Positions 47,052 to 57,026 are shown, counted from the stretch's first letter. The stretch is DNA of 64,000 bases from Pseudoxanthomonas sp. SE1 (GCF_029542205.1 NZ_CP113783.1:2285001-2349000); one strand, 5' to 3'. Notes: generated from the sequence alone by a model not told the origin. Numbers and translations are program-made.

Positions 47052-47840
47052 TCAAGAGGCCGGAAGAAACGTCCCCGCCTCGACAAGCTCGACGCCCGGC
47101 GCAGACCGCAAACAGGCTGCCAGCTGAGGAGCGTGTCCTTGGCCGTAGAACACCACCGCGCGGTCGCCGGGCTTGAGTGCTTGCAGCAGTCGCGCGCAGA
47201 TCGCGAAATTGCGCTTCGCCCACGCGGCATTGAGTTCGACCCCTGGCTGCTGCTCGCCGCTTCCGTAGCGCAGGAACTCCGCGTAGAAGCTCGCGGCCTC
47301 ATCGAGGGCCTGCGGCGTGTTCATTTCGCGCAGCACGCCGCCGATGCTGTGGGTGGTTTGCAGCGCGGTAATGCGCGCCGTGATGCCCTGGGCCTGCGCC
47401 ATCAGCGCTTGCAGGTCGCCCGACTTGCCATTGGCCTGCGCCCACGCGCTCAACGGCTCGAATGGGAAGTCACCCGGAACATCCAGCCCGTGAACACGTT
47501 CGAGCCCCACCTGCTTGGCCAGGCGGAATCCCAACTGCACGACCTCGTTGCGGGAGGCTGGCAGCGTGCCGTCGAGATAGCGCGCGTAGTTGTCGCGCGC
47601 CGCTTCAGCCGGCCACTCGACGCCGACGAATGTCGGCTTGAACCCGGCCAGGGCATCGGTCACCGCCTGCAGTTCCGCCTGACGCCGGGGCACCGTGACG
47701 TCCACCGACTCCACGTTGGCCTGGTCCTGACCCGGATTGCTGAAGTGGTAGGTACCGATGACGATGACGCGGGCCGGCGGCCCGGCCGCCCATGCGGCAC
47801 CGTGCAACAGGAGCAACGCCAGCATGAGGAAACAACGCAT
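47052..47840 (-). CDS. Exported protein, DUF5694/TraB-ChaN-like
   Basis: A 262-residue protein with a signal peptide (MRCFLMLALLLLHGAAWA). The body starts VIVIGTYHFSNPGQD, goes through FVGVEWPAEAARDNYARY and ends AVVFYGQGHAPQLAACL; the GTxH...E...GxGH pattern is that of ChaN/TraB-like possible metallo-hydrolases. I place the start at 47840 because GGAGGAAAAG (the first codons of the longer frame, ATG 47855) is its ribosome site. The stop is 11 bases from a REPIN. Function unknown. Confidence 0.8.
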   Translation of the reverse strand: MRCFLMLALLLLHGAAWAAGPPARVIVIGTYHFSNPGQDQANVESVDVTVPRRQAELQAVTDALAGFKPTFVGVEWPAEAARDNYARYLDGTLPASRNEVVQLGFRLAKQVGLERVHGLDVPGDFPFEPLSAWAQANGKSGDLQALMAQAQGITARITALQTTHSIGGVLREMNTPQALDEAASFYAEFLRYGSGEQQPGVELNAAWAKRNFAICARLLQALKPGDRAVVFYGQGHAPQLAACLRSAPGVELVEAGTFLPAS

Positions 47841-47863
47841 GAGCTTTTCCTCCATTCAGATTT

Positions 47864-48160
47864 CTAGAGAAGCGCACGAACCCAAACCACCAGCAAGAGA
47901 AAAAGGCCTGATAGCTGGGTAAGGACAAACGCCAGCACGGGGCCTCGTGCTGCGATGGAGATTGTGCGCCAACTTCTGATGAGTCTAAACGGGAGGAGAT
48001 CGGAGCCGATCATTGACGCGCCGTCGAACAAATCCCTTACCGAGGAATCGCCCTTGAGCTTATGGAACAGCCACACACGCAATGGAAAGGATGCAATGAC
48101 CAAGAAAATGGCAAAAAACCCGATCACCATGTCGATACCAGTTAGTTCGACTCCGCGCAT
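47864..48160 (-). CDS. Small hypothetical membrane protein
   Basis: A 98-residue protein with two helices: IDMVIGFFAIFLVIASFPL (about 9-27) and VLAFVLTQLSGLFLLLVVWV (about 75-94); between them a charged loop FHKLKGDSSVRDLF. Codon use is less GC-rich than in housekeeping neighbours. No family recognised. It lies just upstream of the DUF5694 gene, nine to twenty bases away, and may be cotranscribed with it. Confidence 0.65.
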   Translation of the reverse strand: MRGVELTGIDMVIGFFAIFLVIASFPLRVWLFHKLKGDSSVRDLFDGASMIGSDLLPFRLIRSWRTISIAARGPVLAFVLTQLSGLFLLLVVWVRALL

Positions 48161-48184
48161 ACGCGTATTCCTTGCCTATGGAAC

Positions 48185-48284
48185 GGTTGAGCGTAGCGGC
48201 CCTAGACGGAAGAGCCGACTTTCCCACTATCGCGAACAATCAGGCAGAAAAACGATGGGTATCGCTACGCTCAACCCATCCTAC
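48185..48284. repeat. REPIN of family A with decayed left half
   Basis: The right inverted REP 48253-48284 is intact; the left keeps only GGTTGAGCGTAGCG (48185-48198). The middle (CGCGAACAATCAGGC) is clearly related to that of the REPIN at 46952-47040 (CGCGGACGATCAGAC), so both descend from one element. Confidence 0.8.
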
Positions 48285-48302
48285 ATTTCATGGTGGTCGA
48301 AG

Positions 48303-48392
48303 TGGCGGAGAGAGTGGGATTCGAACCCACGGTAGGCTTGCACCTACGGCAGTTTTCAAGACTGCTGCCTTAAACCGCTCGGCCATCTCTCC
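48303..48392 (-). tRNA. tRNA-Ser(UGA)
   Basis: A 90-base class II tRNA, CCA encoded. Acceptor stem GGAGAGA/TCTCTCC, D-arm TGGCCGAGCGGTTTAAGGC, anticodon stem-loop CAGTCTTGAAAACTG with anticodon TGA, a long variable arm CCGTAGGTGCAAGCCTACCG-like hairpin, and T-loop GGTTCGAATCC. The UGA anticodon reads UCA and other UCN codons. Confidence 0.96.
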
Positions 48393-48505
48393 GTTGTCTG
48401 GAACTGCCCGCGACCCCGTCGCGGTGCATCGCCACCCTGCCCCGGCGGCGCGCCCGGCCCCTTGCAGGCCGGACGGCATTTTCGCACGAACACCCCGCCC
48501 GTGGC

Positions 48506-49513
48506 TTACGACGCCTTCTTCACCTTGGCGGCCTTGGTGTTGTCGATGGCCATCGCGATAGCCTTCTCCTTCTCCTCCGAACACTTGCCGCCGCAATCCA
48601 GCCGCGAGGATTCGATCTGCTGCGGCAGGTGCTCGGCCAGGAAATCGATGAACACCCGCACCGCCGGCAACATGCCCCGGCGCGAGGCGAACACCGCATG
48701 GCAGATGCCCTGCGGCAAGCTCCACTCCGGCAGCACCACCTCCAGTTCGCCCCTGCGCACCGCCTCCGCGCACACCGTCTCCGGCAGCAGCGTGATGCCG
48801 TAACCGTCCTTCGCCATCGACTGCAGCAGCGGGAAATCGAAACCCGCCAGGCGCGGATTCAACTCGATGCGGCGCACCTCGCCATTGGGCCCATGCAGCT
48901 CCCAGCGCTGGCGCGCTTCGTCCTCGCTGATGCTCAGGGTGACGTGCTCGGCCAGGTCTTCCGGCACCTTCGGGCGGCCGGCGCGGTTGAGGTACTTCGG
49001 GCTGGCCACCAGCAACTCCTGGATCTGGCCGAAGCTGCGCATCACCAGGCTGCCGTCGTCGTCGAGCTTGGCGCGCACGCGCAGGGCCACGTCGTAGCCC
49101 TCGTTGATGATGTCCACGCGGCGGTTGTTGACGTGCAGCTGCAGCCGCACCTTCGGGTACTTGTCCAGGAAGGCCGGCAGGATCTTCGGCAACTGCATCT
49201 GCGCCACCGCCACCGGCACGCTGACGCGCACCACGCCGCGCGGCTCGGCGCTCAGGCGATCGACCACCTCGCGCGCGGCCTGCGCCTCGGCCAGCATCGT
49301 CTGCGCATGGCGGTGCACGCTCATGCCCACGTCCGTCACCGCGAAGCGACGGGTGGAGCGCTGCAACAGGCGTACGCCCAGGTCGGTCTCCAACTGGCTG
49401 ATGCGCCGGCTCAGGCGGGACTTGGGGATGCCCAGCGCCCGTTCCGCCGCGGCGAAGCCGCCGTGGTCCACCACCATCGCGAAGTAATAGAGGTCGTTGA
49501 GGTCGTGCTGCAT
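48506..49513 (-). CDS. LysR-family transcriptional regulator
   Basis: A 335-residue regulator, longer than usual owing to a lysine-rich tail (EEKEKAIAMAIDNTKAAKVKKAS) after CGGKC. HTH at residues 1-60 (DLNDLYYFAMVVDHGGFAAA, IPKSRLSRRISQLE). Divergent from the azoreductase gene with 116 bases between. In related bacteria such LysR proteins control quinone/azo-reductase genes in response to electrophiles; that role here is inferred from position. Confidence 0.92.
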   Translation of the reverse strand: MQHDLNDLYYFAMVVDHGGFAAAERALGIPKSRLSRRISQLETDLGVRLLQRSTRRFAVTDVGMSVHRHAQTMLAEAQAAREVVDRLSAEPRGVVRVSVPVAVAQMQLPKILPAFLDKYPKVRLQLHVNNRRVDIINEGYDVALRVRAKLDDDGSLVMRSFGQIQELLVASPKYLNRAGRPKVPEDLAEHVTLSISEDEARQRWELHGPNGEVRRIELNPRLAGFDFPLLQSMAKDGYGITLLPETVCAEAVRRGELEVVLPEWSLPQGICHAVFASRRGMLPAVRVFIDFLAEHLPQQIESSRLDCGGKCSEEKEKAIAMAIDNTKAAKVKKAS

Positions 49514-49629
49514 GAATTAGTCTCGCCTTTAGAACGATCAGTGACATTTAACCACGTTTATCCCACCAATGCAACGACCTACAGTGCTCTCCAACGCGGT
49601 TGAGGCCGCATCCCGACCGGAGAACCACC

Positions 49630-50208
49630 ATGAAACTATTGCATATCGACAGCAGCGCCCTGGCCGCCAACTCGGTCAGCCGACAACTGACCGCCGCCAT
49701 CGTAGCCCGTTGGCAGGACAGCGTGCCCGGGCTGGAGGTCACCTACCGCGACCTCGACACCGATCCGCTGCCGCACCTGACCAACGCCGTACTGGGTGGG
49801 GGCGATGCCGCCGCCGCACAAGCCGCCGAGCAGGCGATGCAGGAGTTCCTTGCCGCCGACGTCATCGTGCTGGGCGCCCCGCGCTACAACTTCGGCGTGC
49901 CGTCCACGCTGAAGGCCTGGATCGACCGCGTGGCCGTGGCCGGCCGCACCTTCAAGTACACCGAGAACGGCCCCGTCGGCTTGGCCGGCGGCAAGCAGGT
50001 GATCGTGGCCGAAGCCAGCGGTGGCGAGTACGCCGGCACGGCGATCGACTTCGTGGCGCCGTACCTGACGCAGGTGTTCAAGTTCCTCGGCATCACCGAC
50101 GTGGAGTTCATCCGCGCCGAGCGCGTGGCGTATTCGCCGCAGCACAAGGCCGAGGCCATCGAGGCCGCGCTGGCGAGCATCCCGACGCCGCTGCGCAAGG
50201 CGGCCTGA
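49630..50208 (+). CDS. azoR: FMN-dependent NADH-azoreductase
   Basis: A 192-residue flavodoxin-fold reductase. Residues 1-20 (MKLLHIDSSALAANSVSRQL) bind the FMN phosphate; LGAPRYNFGVPSTLKAWIDRV is the family hallmark that binds the ribityl and isoalloxazine parts. It reduces quinones and azo dyes by two-electron transfer, protecting against electrophilic quinones. ATG 49630 matches family N-termini; an ATG at 49600 is in frame. Confidence 0.93.
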   Translation: MKLLHIDSSALAANSVSRQLTAAIVARWQDSVPGLEVTYRDLDTDPLPHLTNAVLGGGDAAAAQAAEQAMQEFLAADVIVLGAPRYNFGVPSTLKAWIDRVAVAGRTFKYTENGPVGLAGGKQVIVAEASGGEYAGTAIDFVAPYLTQVFKFLGITDVEFIRAERVAYSPQHKAEAIEAALASIPTPLRKAA

Positions 50209-50266
50209 GCCCCGGGTCGCGGGACGGGGTCGGTATGCTGCCGGCTTCCGTCCCCGTGCCCCGACG

Positions 50267-51001
50267 ATGCCCGCGAAAAGGTCTCCGCCTGATGCCATCG
50301 AACCGGCACAAGCACTCGCTCTACTGAAGAACGCCGCCAGTCCCGCGCATCGCGCCGGGCTGGCGCGCTACGGCATTCCCGACACGCACGCGCTGGGCGT
50401 GCCGATGCGCGAGATCCAGGCGCTCGGCAAGCGCATCGGCCGTCGTCACGCCATGGCCCAGCCCCTCTGGGACAGCGGCATCTACGAAGCCCGCCTGCTG
50501 GTGGCCTTCATCGCCGATCCCGCACGCCTCACCCCGGCCCGGATGGACCGCTGGTGCCGCCAGTTCGACACCTGGGCGGTCTGCGACACGCTGTGCCTGC
50601 ACCTGTTCGACCGCAGCCCGCATGCGTGGGGGCGGATCGATGCGTGGGCGCTCAGGCGCGGCGAATTCGAGAAACGCGCGGCGTTCGCGCTGCTGGCCGG
50701 GCTGGCGGTGCACGACCGCCACACGCCGGATGCGCCCTTCCTCGCGGGGCTGGCGCATGTGGACGCAGCGGCCGGCGATGCGCGCAACTTCGTCAGCAAG
50801 GGCGTGAGCTGGGCGCTGCGTGCCATCGGCCACCGCAATGCGGCGTTGCATGCGGAGGCGATCGACCGGGCCACCGCGCTTGCGGCGACCGACGATCCGG
50901 CGCGACGCTGGGTCGGCAAGGACGCGCTGCGCGATCTGGGCCGCGCGGCGGTGCTCGCCAAGGTGGCGAAGGCGACGAAGGGACGTGCGAAGAAGGCGTG
51001 A
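50267..51001 (+). CDS. AlkD-like DNA alkylation repair protein (HEAT-like repeats)
   Basis: A 244-residue all-helical protein of the AlkD DNA glycosylase family. Typical pieces: YGIPDTHALGVPMREIQALGK, EARLLVAFIADPARLT, WAVCDTLC and WALRAIGHRNAALHAEAI, with a basic tail (KVAKATKGRAKKA). AlkD removes bulky alkylated bases without base flipping. An intact family core with the expected tryptophan and aspartate (DTWAVCD) argues for activity. Confidence 0.87.
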   Translation: MPAKRSPPDAIEPAQALALLKNAASPAHRAGLARYGIPDTHALGVPMREIQALGKRIGRRHAMAQPLWDSGIYEARLLVAFIADPARLTPARMDRWCRQFDTWAVCDTLCLHLFDRSPHAWGRIDAWALRRGEFEKRAAFALLAGLAVHDRHTPDAPFLAGLAHVDAAAGDARNFVSKGVSWALRAIGHRNAALHAEAIDRATALAATDDPARRWVGKDALRDLGRAAVLAKVAKATKGRAKKA

Positions 51002-51003
51002 TG

Positions 51004-51185
51004 CTCCCCTCGCCCCGCGTGCGGGGAGAGGGTGCCGAAGGCGGGTGAGGGGCGAGCGGAGAGGTAGGCCTTCCGCCGCGATCAACGCTCAACGCGCGTC
51101 TGCAACCGGAATGCGGAGAATTCTGCGCCAAGAGCGCCCCTCATCCGCCCTCCGGGCACCTTCTCCCCGCTCGCGGGGAGAAGGG
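51004..51185. repeat. Inverted repeat family D, copy 1
   Basis: Left arm 51004-51054 (CCTCGCCCCGCGTGCGGGGA...GGTGCCGAAGGCGGG) and right arm 51135-51185 (CGCCCCTCATCCGCCC...CCCCGCTCGCGGGGAGAAGG) are imperfect reverse complements, each with its own small GGGG/CCCC hairpin. The same layout recurs at 55720-55838. Confidence 0.85.
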
Positions 51186-51193
51186 ATACAGCG

Positions 51194-52570
<1,377 letters not shown>

Positions 52571-52585
52571 TCACCGGTGACTCCC

Positions 52586-53233
52586 ATGTCGGCCCAGCAA
52601 CCGCACGAACCGCACTTCACCTTCCGCCTGCCTCGCACCGCCCTGCGCAACGCCGCCATCGCCTTCGGCATCGGCCTGCTGCTGTTCGTGATCGTCTGGT
52701 GGGCGGGCCGCGACGACGGGTTCTACACACCCGAAGCCACCGCGCCCGGCAAATCGCTGCCGATCGAGGCGCTGCCCGAACCCCTTTCCACCGGCGATGG
52801 CGCGAGCGGCATGGAAGAACCCGCACCGCGACCGCCCGCCGAGGAGCGCCCGCAGCTGGTGGAAGAAAAGCCGATGCCCGCGCCCGTGTCGGAGACCCCG
52901 GTAGCCACGGCACCGGTCAGTGCGACGCCGTCGGCGGCAGGCGTCCCGCTCGCCCCCGGCGAGGTGCCGGTGCCGATCCCCGGCCAGACACCCGCGCCCG
53001 AATACCCGCCCTCGGCCATGCGCAATGGCGCGGAAGGCACGGTGATGGTGCGGGTAGAAGTGGGTGCGGATGGCGTTCCCACGTCGGTCGACGTGGCCCA
53101 GCGCAGCGGCTCCCGCGATCTGGATCGCGCCGCGGTGGCGGCCGTGCGTCGCTGGCGCTTCCAGCCGGCGCAGCGCGATGGCCAGCCGGTGCCGGGCGCG
53201 GTGACGGTGCCGATCGATTTCAAGATGCGGTGA
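52586..53233 (+). CDS. TonB-like energy transducer
   Basis: A 215-residue protein with one N-terminal membrane anchor (about 22-40, IAFGIGLLLFVIVWWAG), a Pro/Glu/Ala-rich periplasmic spacer (about 45-130) and a C-terminal TonB domain: PAPEYPPSAMRNGAEGTVMV, RSGSRDLDRAAVAAVRRWRF. It is divergent from serS. No ExbB/ExbD genes are in the window. It is a paralogue of the next gene product. Confidence 0.87.
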   Translation: MSAQQPHEPHFTFRLPRTALRNAAIAFGIGLLLFVIVWWAGRDDGFYTPEATAPGKSLPIEALPEPLSTGDGASGMEEPAPRPPAEERPQLVEEKPMPAPVSETPVATAPVSATPSAAGVPLAPGEVPVPIPGQTPAPEYPPSAMRNGAEGTVMVRVEVGADGVPTSVDVAQRSGSRDLDRAAVAAVRRWRFQPAQRDGQPVPGAVTVPIDFKMR

Positions 53234-53311
53234 TCGTTGGTTGCCTGCATCGCACACGATGCGGCAGGAGCCAGTCGACAACTCAACCTGACAATCGAAA
53301 CCGCATGAAAG

Positions 53312-53406
53312 CCGCTCGTGGTGAGTCCGTCGGACCTCGCTTCTGTGCTGCCGTGGTTTGTCGCTTTTCCGCGAAGAGCGTGGTTCGACGGGCTCACCAC
53401 GAACGG
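53312..53406. repeat. Inverted repeat family E in the gap between two TonB-like genes
   Basis: CCGCTCGTGGTGAGTCCGTC (53312 on) is the imperfect reverse complement of GGTTCGACGGGCTCACCACG (53382 on). This CGTTCGTGGTGAG-type element is dispersed in many bacteria. It occupies the middle of the 374-base gap 53234-53607, which holds no other recognised feature. Confidence 0.75.
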
Positions 53407-53607
53407 AGTACAGCTTCGACGCCCGCGACAGGCGACAGGTCTGCGAGACTTTCCGCATGCACGCTGCGTGCACACGGATGAACGTGTATTCCGCTAGCTG
53501 AACTCCGCCCGGCCCACTTCATCGCGGAATCACGCATCGCAAACATCCCCACGCAAAGACTCTGCACCGTTCCAACGCGGAACCCACAACGCGAAACGGA
53601 GGTTCAC

Positions 53608-54171
53608 ATGTCGATGCCCACGAACAACGAATACCGCACCCCGGATACCGTGCAAGACACCACGGTTGAACCGCGCCGCACCACATCCCCTGTCCTGCTG
53701 GTGCTGTTCGCCTTTGCGGTCACCGCAGGCGGCCTGATCTGGTGGAGCCAGTCGCGCGGTCCGGCCGAAACCCCGGTGGCGACCCTGCCCGCACCGGTCA
53801 TGGATGAGCCGACAGCGACCACGCCCGCCAAAGAGCGTGTCACCGAGGCCGCCAACCGCGAACGTACCGAACGCGCAGCCGCCCGTCAGGCCATGATCAG
53901 TCGTGAGGCCAGCCCGCTCGCCAGCAACGCCGAGCCGAAGTACCCCGCTTCGATGCTGCGTGCCGGCGTCGGTGGCACCGTGGTGGTGCTGGCCGAGGTG
54001 GATGCCCAGGGCAATCCGGTCGACGTGCGCGTGATCGAGCGCAGCGGCGAACGCGATCTGGACCGCGCCGCGCTGAGTGCCGTGCGCCAGTGGCGCTTCG
54101 AGCCTGCCATGCGCAATGGCAAGGCGATCGCCACCAGCGTGAAGGTGCCGGTGGACTTCAGGCCCATCTGA
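53608..54171 (+). CDS. TonB-like energy transducer, second paralogue
   Basis: A 187-residue protein: cytoplasmic leader, membrane helix (TSPVLLVLFAFAVTAGGLIWW, about 26-46), charged spacer rich in Glu/Arg/Ala (TEAANRERTERAAARQA) instead of the proline-rich type, and a C-terminal TonB domain with YPASMLRAGVGGTVVVLAEV and RSGERDLDRAALSAVRQWRF. The C-terminal domain is close to that of the preceding gene, so a tandem duplication is likely, with spacers that diverged. A terminator follows. Confidence 0.86.
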   Translation: MSMPTNNEYRTPDTVQDTTVEPRRTTSPVLLVLFAFAVTAGGLIWWSQSRGPAETPVATLPAPVMDEPTATTPAKERVTEAANRERTERAAARQAMISREASPLASNAEPKYPASMLRAGVGGTVVVLAEVDAQGNPVDVRVIERSGERDLDRAALSAVRQWRFEPAMRNGKAIATSVKVPVDFRPI

Positions 54172-54212
54172 GTGCTGCATCGCTCCGCACAAGGAGCTGA
54201 CGAGGAAAGTAG

Positions 54213-54241
54213 AAGGGGGACGCGGGCAGGCGTCCCCCTTT
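54213..54241 (+). terminator. Terminator after the second TonB-like gene
   Basis: AAGGGGGACGC, loop GGGCAG, GCGTCCCCCTT, then TTCTT. An 11-bp stem. Confidence 0.85.
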
Positions 54242-54258
54242 CTTATGTCTGGCTTCTT

Positions 54259-54377
54259 GTAGGAGCGACGTAAGTCGCGACCGTGCCCCTTCCGCGCCAG
54301 GATCGCGTCAAGCACCCGCGGATGGGAGAACCACACAGGAACTCAGGGTCTGCGGTCGCGACTCACGTCGCTCCTAC
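54259..54377. repeat. REP-like inverted pair, family B
   Basis: GTAGGAGCGACGTAAGTCGC at 54259 and its near reverse complement GTCGCGACTCACGTCGCTCC towards 54377, enclosing about 70 bases. Starts with GTAG. It lies between the TonB-like terminator and the convergent aroA end. Confidence 0.88.
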
Positions 54378-54391
54378 AGAACGCGAAAGCG

Positions 54392-55702
54392 TCACGCCTT
54401 CCGCAACGCGAACCCCACGCCGGTCGCCAGGCCGTCGTAGTTCGGAAACGAGGTGGCCACGTTGGCGACGTCGCCGATGCGGATCTCGCCCTTCGCGAGC
54501 TGACCCGCAATCGAGAACGCCATCGCGATGCGATGGTCGCCATGGCTGTCGACTTCACCCCCCTGCAGTTCGCCCGGGAAGATCGTTGCGCCGTCGGGCG
54601 TCTCGTCCACGCGCAGGCCCAGCGCACGCAGGCCGTTGGCCATGCTGGCGAGGCGGTCCGATTCCTTCACCCGCAGTTCCGCCGCGCCCCGCACGACAGT
54701 CGGCCCTTCGGCGCGGGCTGCGGCGATGAACAGCGCCGGGAACTCGTCGATCATGTCCGGCACCAGCGCTTCGGGCACCTCGATGCCATGCAGCGGGGCG
54801 TGACGCACCACGAGATCGGCTACCGGTTCGCCGCCGTGCTCGCTGGCATTCTCTTCGGTGATGTCCGCGCCCATCAGGCGCAGTGCCTGCAACAGGCCGG
54901 TGCGGCGCGGGTTCAGGCCGACGGCGCGCAAGCGCAGTTCAGAGCCGGGAATGATGCTGGCGGCGACCAGGAAGAATGCGGCCGACGAGAAATCCGCGGG
55001 CACGGCGATGTCGGTGGCCTTCAGCCGCTGCCCGCCGCGCAGCCGCGCGAAGCCGGGCGAGAAGTCGATGTCGACGCCGAACGCCTTCAACATCCGCTCG
55101 GTGTAGTCGCGGGTGGGATGCGGCTCGCGCACCACGGTCTCGCCGTCTGCATACAGGCCGGCCAGCAGTACCGCAGACTTCACCTGCGCGCTGGCGACCT
55201 CCAGCGTGTAGTCGATGCCGGTGAGCGGCTGGCCTCCGTGGATGCGCAGCGGTGGCAGGCCGCCTTCTTCGGTGTCAATGCGCGCGCCCATCGAGGAAAG
55301 CGGCCCGGTGACGCGGCGCATGGGGCGCTTGGACAAGGATTCGTCGCCGACCAGCACACTGTCGAAAGGCTGCGCGGCCAGCAGGCCCGCGAGCAGCCGC
55401 ATGCCGGTGCCGGCGTTGCCGCAGTCGAGCGCGCCGTCGGCAGGCTTCAGGCCATCCACGCCCACGCCGTGGACGATGCGGCGCGACGGCGACGGGGTTT
55501 CCATCTGCACGCCCAGGCGCGAAAAGATAGCGGCGGTGGCGCGGGTGTCCTCGCCTTCCAGGAAGCCGTCGACCGTCGACGTGCCATCGGCGAGTGCGGC
55601 GAACATCACCGCGCGGTGCGATACCGACTTGTCGCCGGGGATGTCGAGGGTGCCCCGCAGGGGGTGGCCGGCGGAGGCGATCCAGTCTTGCTTGCTGCTC
55701 AT
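54392..55702 (-). CDS. aroA: 3-phosphoshikimate 1-carboxyvinyltransferase (EPSP synthase)
   Basis: A 436-residue shikimate-pathway enzyme joining PEP and shikimate-3-phosphate. Seen: LRGTLDIPGDKSVSHRAVM near the N-terminus (PEP-binding lysine), DCGNAGTGMRLLAGLLAAQ near residue 90 and a C-terminal RVKESDRL, DHRIAMAFSI. The DKSVSHR and GNAGTGMR forms and overall style fit class II (glyphosate-tolerant-type) EPSP synthases; this reading is tentative. Third of the order serC-pheA-aroA; a family D repeat separates it from pheA. Confidence 0.95.
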   Translation of the reverse strand: MSSKQDWIASAGHPLRGTLDIPGDKSVSHRAVMFAALADGTSTVDGFLEGEDTRATAAIFSRLGVQMETPSPSRRIVHGVGVDGLKPADGALDCGNAGTGMRLLAGLLAAQPFDSVLVGDESLSKRPMRRVTGPLSSMGARIDTEEGGLPPLRIHGGQPLTGIDYTLEVASAQVKSAVLLAGLYADGETVVREPHPTRDYTERMLKAFGVDIDFSPGFARLRGGQRLKATDIAVPADFSSAAFFLVAASIIPGSELRLRAVGLNPRRTGLLQALRLMGADITEENASEHGGEPVADLVVRHAPLHGIEVPEALVPDMIDEFPALFIAAARAEGPTVVRGAAELRVKESDRLASMANGLRALGLRVDETPDGATIFPGELQGGEVDSHGDHRIAMAFSIAGQLAKGEIRIGDVANVATSFPNYDGLATGVGFALRKA

Positions 55703-55719
55703 TCCATCTCTCGTGTTCT

Positions 55720-55838
55720 ACCCCCTCCCCCGCTTGCGGGGGAGGGCTGGGGTGGGGGCAAGCGGGCGCGGTGGGCAAGCATTCACGGTTCGCCCCCATC
55801 CGCCCTTCGGGCACCTTCCCCCGCAAGCGGAGGAAGGA
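55720..55838. repeat. Inverted repeat family D, copy 2
   Basis: Left arm 55720-55759 (CCCCCTCCCCCGCTTGCGGG) and right arm 55791-55838 (CGCCCTTCGGGCACCTTCCC, CCGCAAGCGGAGGAAGG). Same architecture as 51004-51185. It ends seven bases from the pheA stop and separates pheA from aroA. Confidence 0.85.
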
Positions 55839-55844
55839 TGTGCG

Positions 55845-56996
55845 TCAAGGCACCGCGACCGGGTACGAGCCCAGCACCTTGATCTGCGCCGAATGCTGCT
55901 TCAGCTCGGCCAGTGCCTGCTTCATCGACTCGTCGTCGATATGGCCGGCCAGGTCGATGAAGAAGCCGTACTCCCACTTGGCGTGGTGCGACGGGCGCGA
56001 TTCGATGCGGTTCATGCTGATGCCGTGGCGCGCGAACGGGCTGAGCACGTCGAACAGCGCGCCGGGCTTGTCGTGGATGAAGACCAGCACCGAGGTACGG
56101 TCGTGGCCCGACGGCGGGAAGATGCTGCGGCCGATCACCAGGAAGCGCGTGGTGTTGTCCTTGTCGTCCTGGATCGGGCTCATGACGACCTTCTTCAGGC
56201 CGTACACGTGGGCAGCGCTCTCGCCACCGATGGCTGCGGCATCGTCGTTGCCGCGTGCACGGCGCGCGCCCTCGGCGTTGCTCGACACCGGCACCTTCTC
56301 CACCTTCGGCAGGTTCGCGCGCAGCCAGCCCGCGGTCTGCGCGAAGGACTGCGGGTGCGCGTAGATGCGTTCGATGTCGTCGATGCGGCCGGTCCGCGAC
56401 ATCAGGAACTGGTGCACGCGCAACTCGACTTCGCCGCAGATCTTCAGGTCCGATGTCAGGAACATATCCAGGGTGATCTGGATGGTGCCCTGCCCCGAGT
56501 TCTCCACCGGCACCACACCGAAATCGGCGTTGCCGCTGGCCACTTCCTGGAAGACTTCTTCGATGCTCGCCAGCGGCAGCCCGTGCGCCGAGCGGCCGAA
56601 GTGCTTCAGCACCGCCTGTTGGCTGAAGGTACCTTCCGGGCCGAGGTAGCCGATCTTCAGTGGTTCCTGCTGGGCGAGGCAGGCGGACATGATCTCGCGG
56701 AAGACATGCACCAGCACTTCGTCGCTGAGCGGGCCTTCGTTGCGGTCCACCACCATCCGCAGCACCTGCGCTTCGCGCTCCGGGCGGTAGTAGTCGACGG
56801 CCGCGGCGAGCTTGCCCTTGGCCTTGCCGACCTGGTGGGCGAAGCGCGCGCGCTCGGCGATCAGCGACTGGATCTGGCGGTCGATGCCGTCGATCTTGGC
56901 GCGCACGTCGGAGAGGGCCGGTGCGGGGGCAGTCGTGACGTCTGCTTTCTTGCCGGCGGCGGGCTTTGCGGGTTTCTTGCTGGGTTTGGAGGCCAT
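55845..56996 (-). CDS. pheA: Bifunctional chorismate mutase/prephenate dehydratase (P-protein)
   Basis: A 383-residue enzyme for phenylalanine synthesis. After a Lys/Ala-rich leader comes an AroQ chorismate mutase (VRAKIDGIDRQIQSLIAERARF, about 30-110), then prephenate dehydratase (IGYLGPEGTFSQQAVLKHFG, about 115; VPVENSGQGTI; DDKDNTTRFLVIG) and a C-terminal ACT domain (SVLVFIHDKPGALFDVLSPF, SRPSHHAKWEYGFFID) for feedback inhibition by phenylalanine. ATG 56996 avoids the REP pair that lies in the longer frame. Between serC and aroA, as is classical. Confidence 0.95.
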   Translation of the reverse strand: MASKPSKKPAKPAAGKKADVTTAPAPALSDVRAKIDGIDRQIQSLIAERARFAHQVGKAKGKLAAAVDYYRPEREAQVLRMVVDRNEGPLSDEVLVHVFREIMSACLAQQEPLKIGYLGPEGTFSQQAVLKHFGRSAHGLPLASIEEVFQEVASGNADFGVVPVENSGQGTIQITLDMFLTSDLKICGEVELRVHQFLMSRTGRIDDIERIYAHPQSFAQTAGWLRANLPKVEKVPVSSNAEGARRARGNDDAAAIGGESAAHVYGLKKVVMSPIQDDKDNTTRFLVIGRSIFPPSGHDRTSVLVFIHDKPGALFDVLSPFARHGISMNRIESRPSHHAKWEYGFFIDLAGHIDDESMKQALAELKQHSAQIKVLGSYPVAVP

Positions 56997-57026
56997 CGGG
57001 GTTTTCCGTAATCCGGTCGCATCCCT

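Noticed and set aside
45145..48392. Integrative element or prophage at tRNA-Ser
   Set aside because: No integrase, no direct repeat of the tRNA 3' end was seen, and only a RAYT is present.
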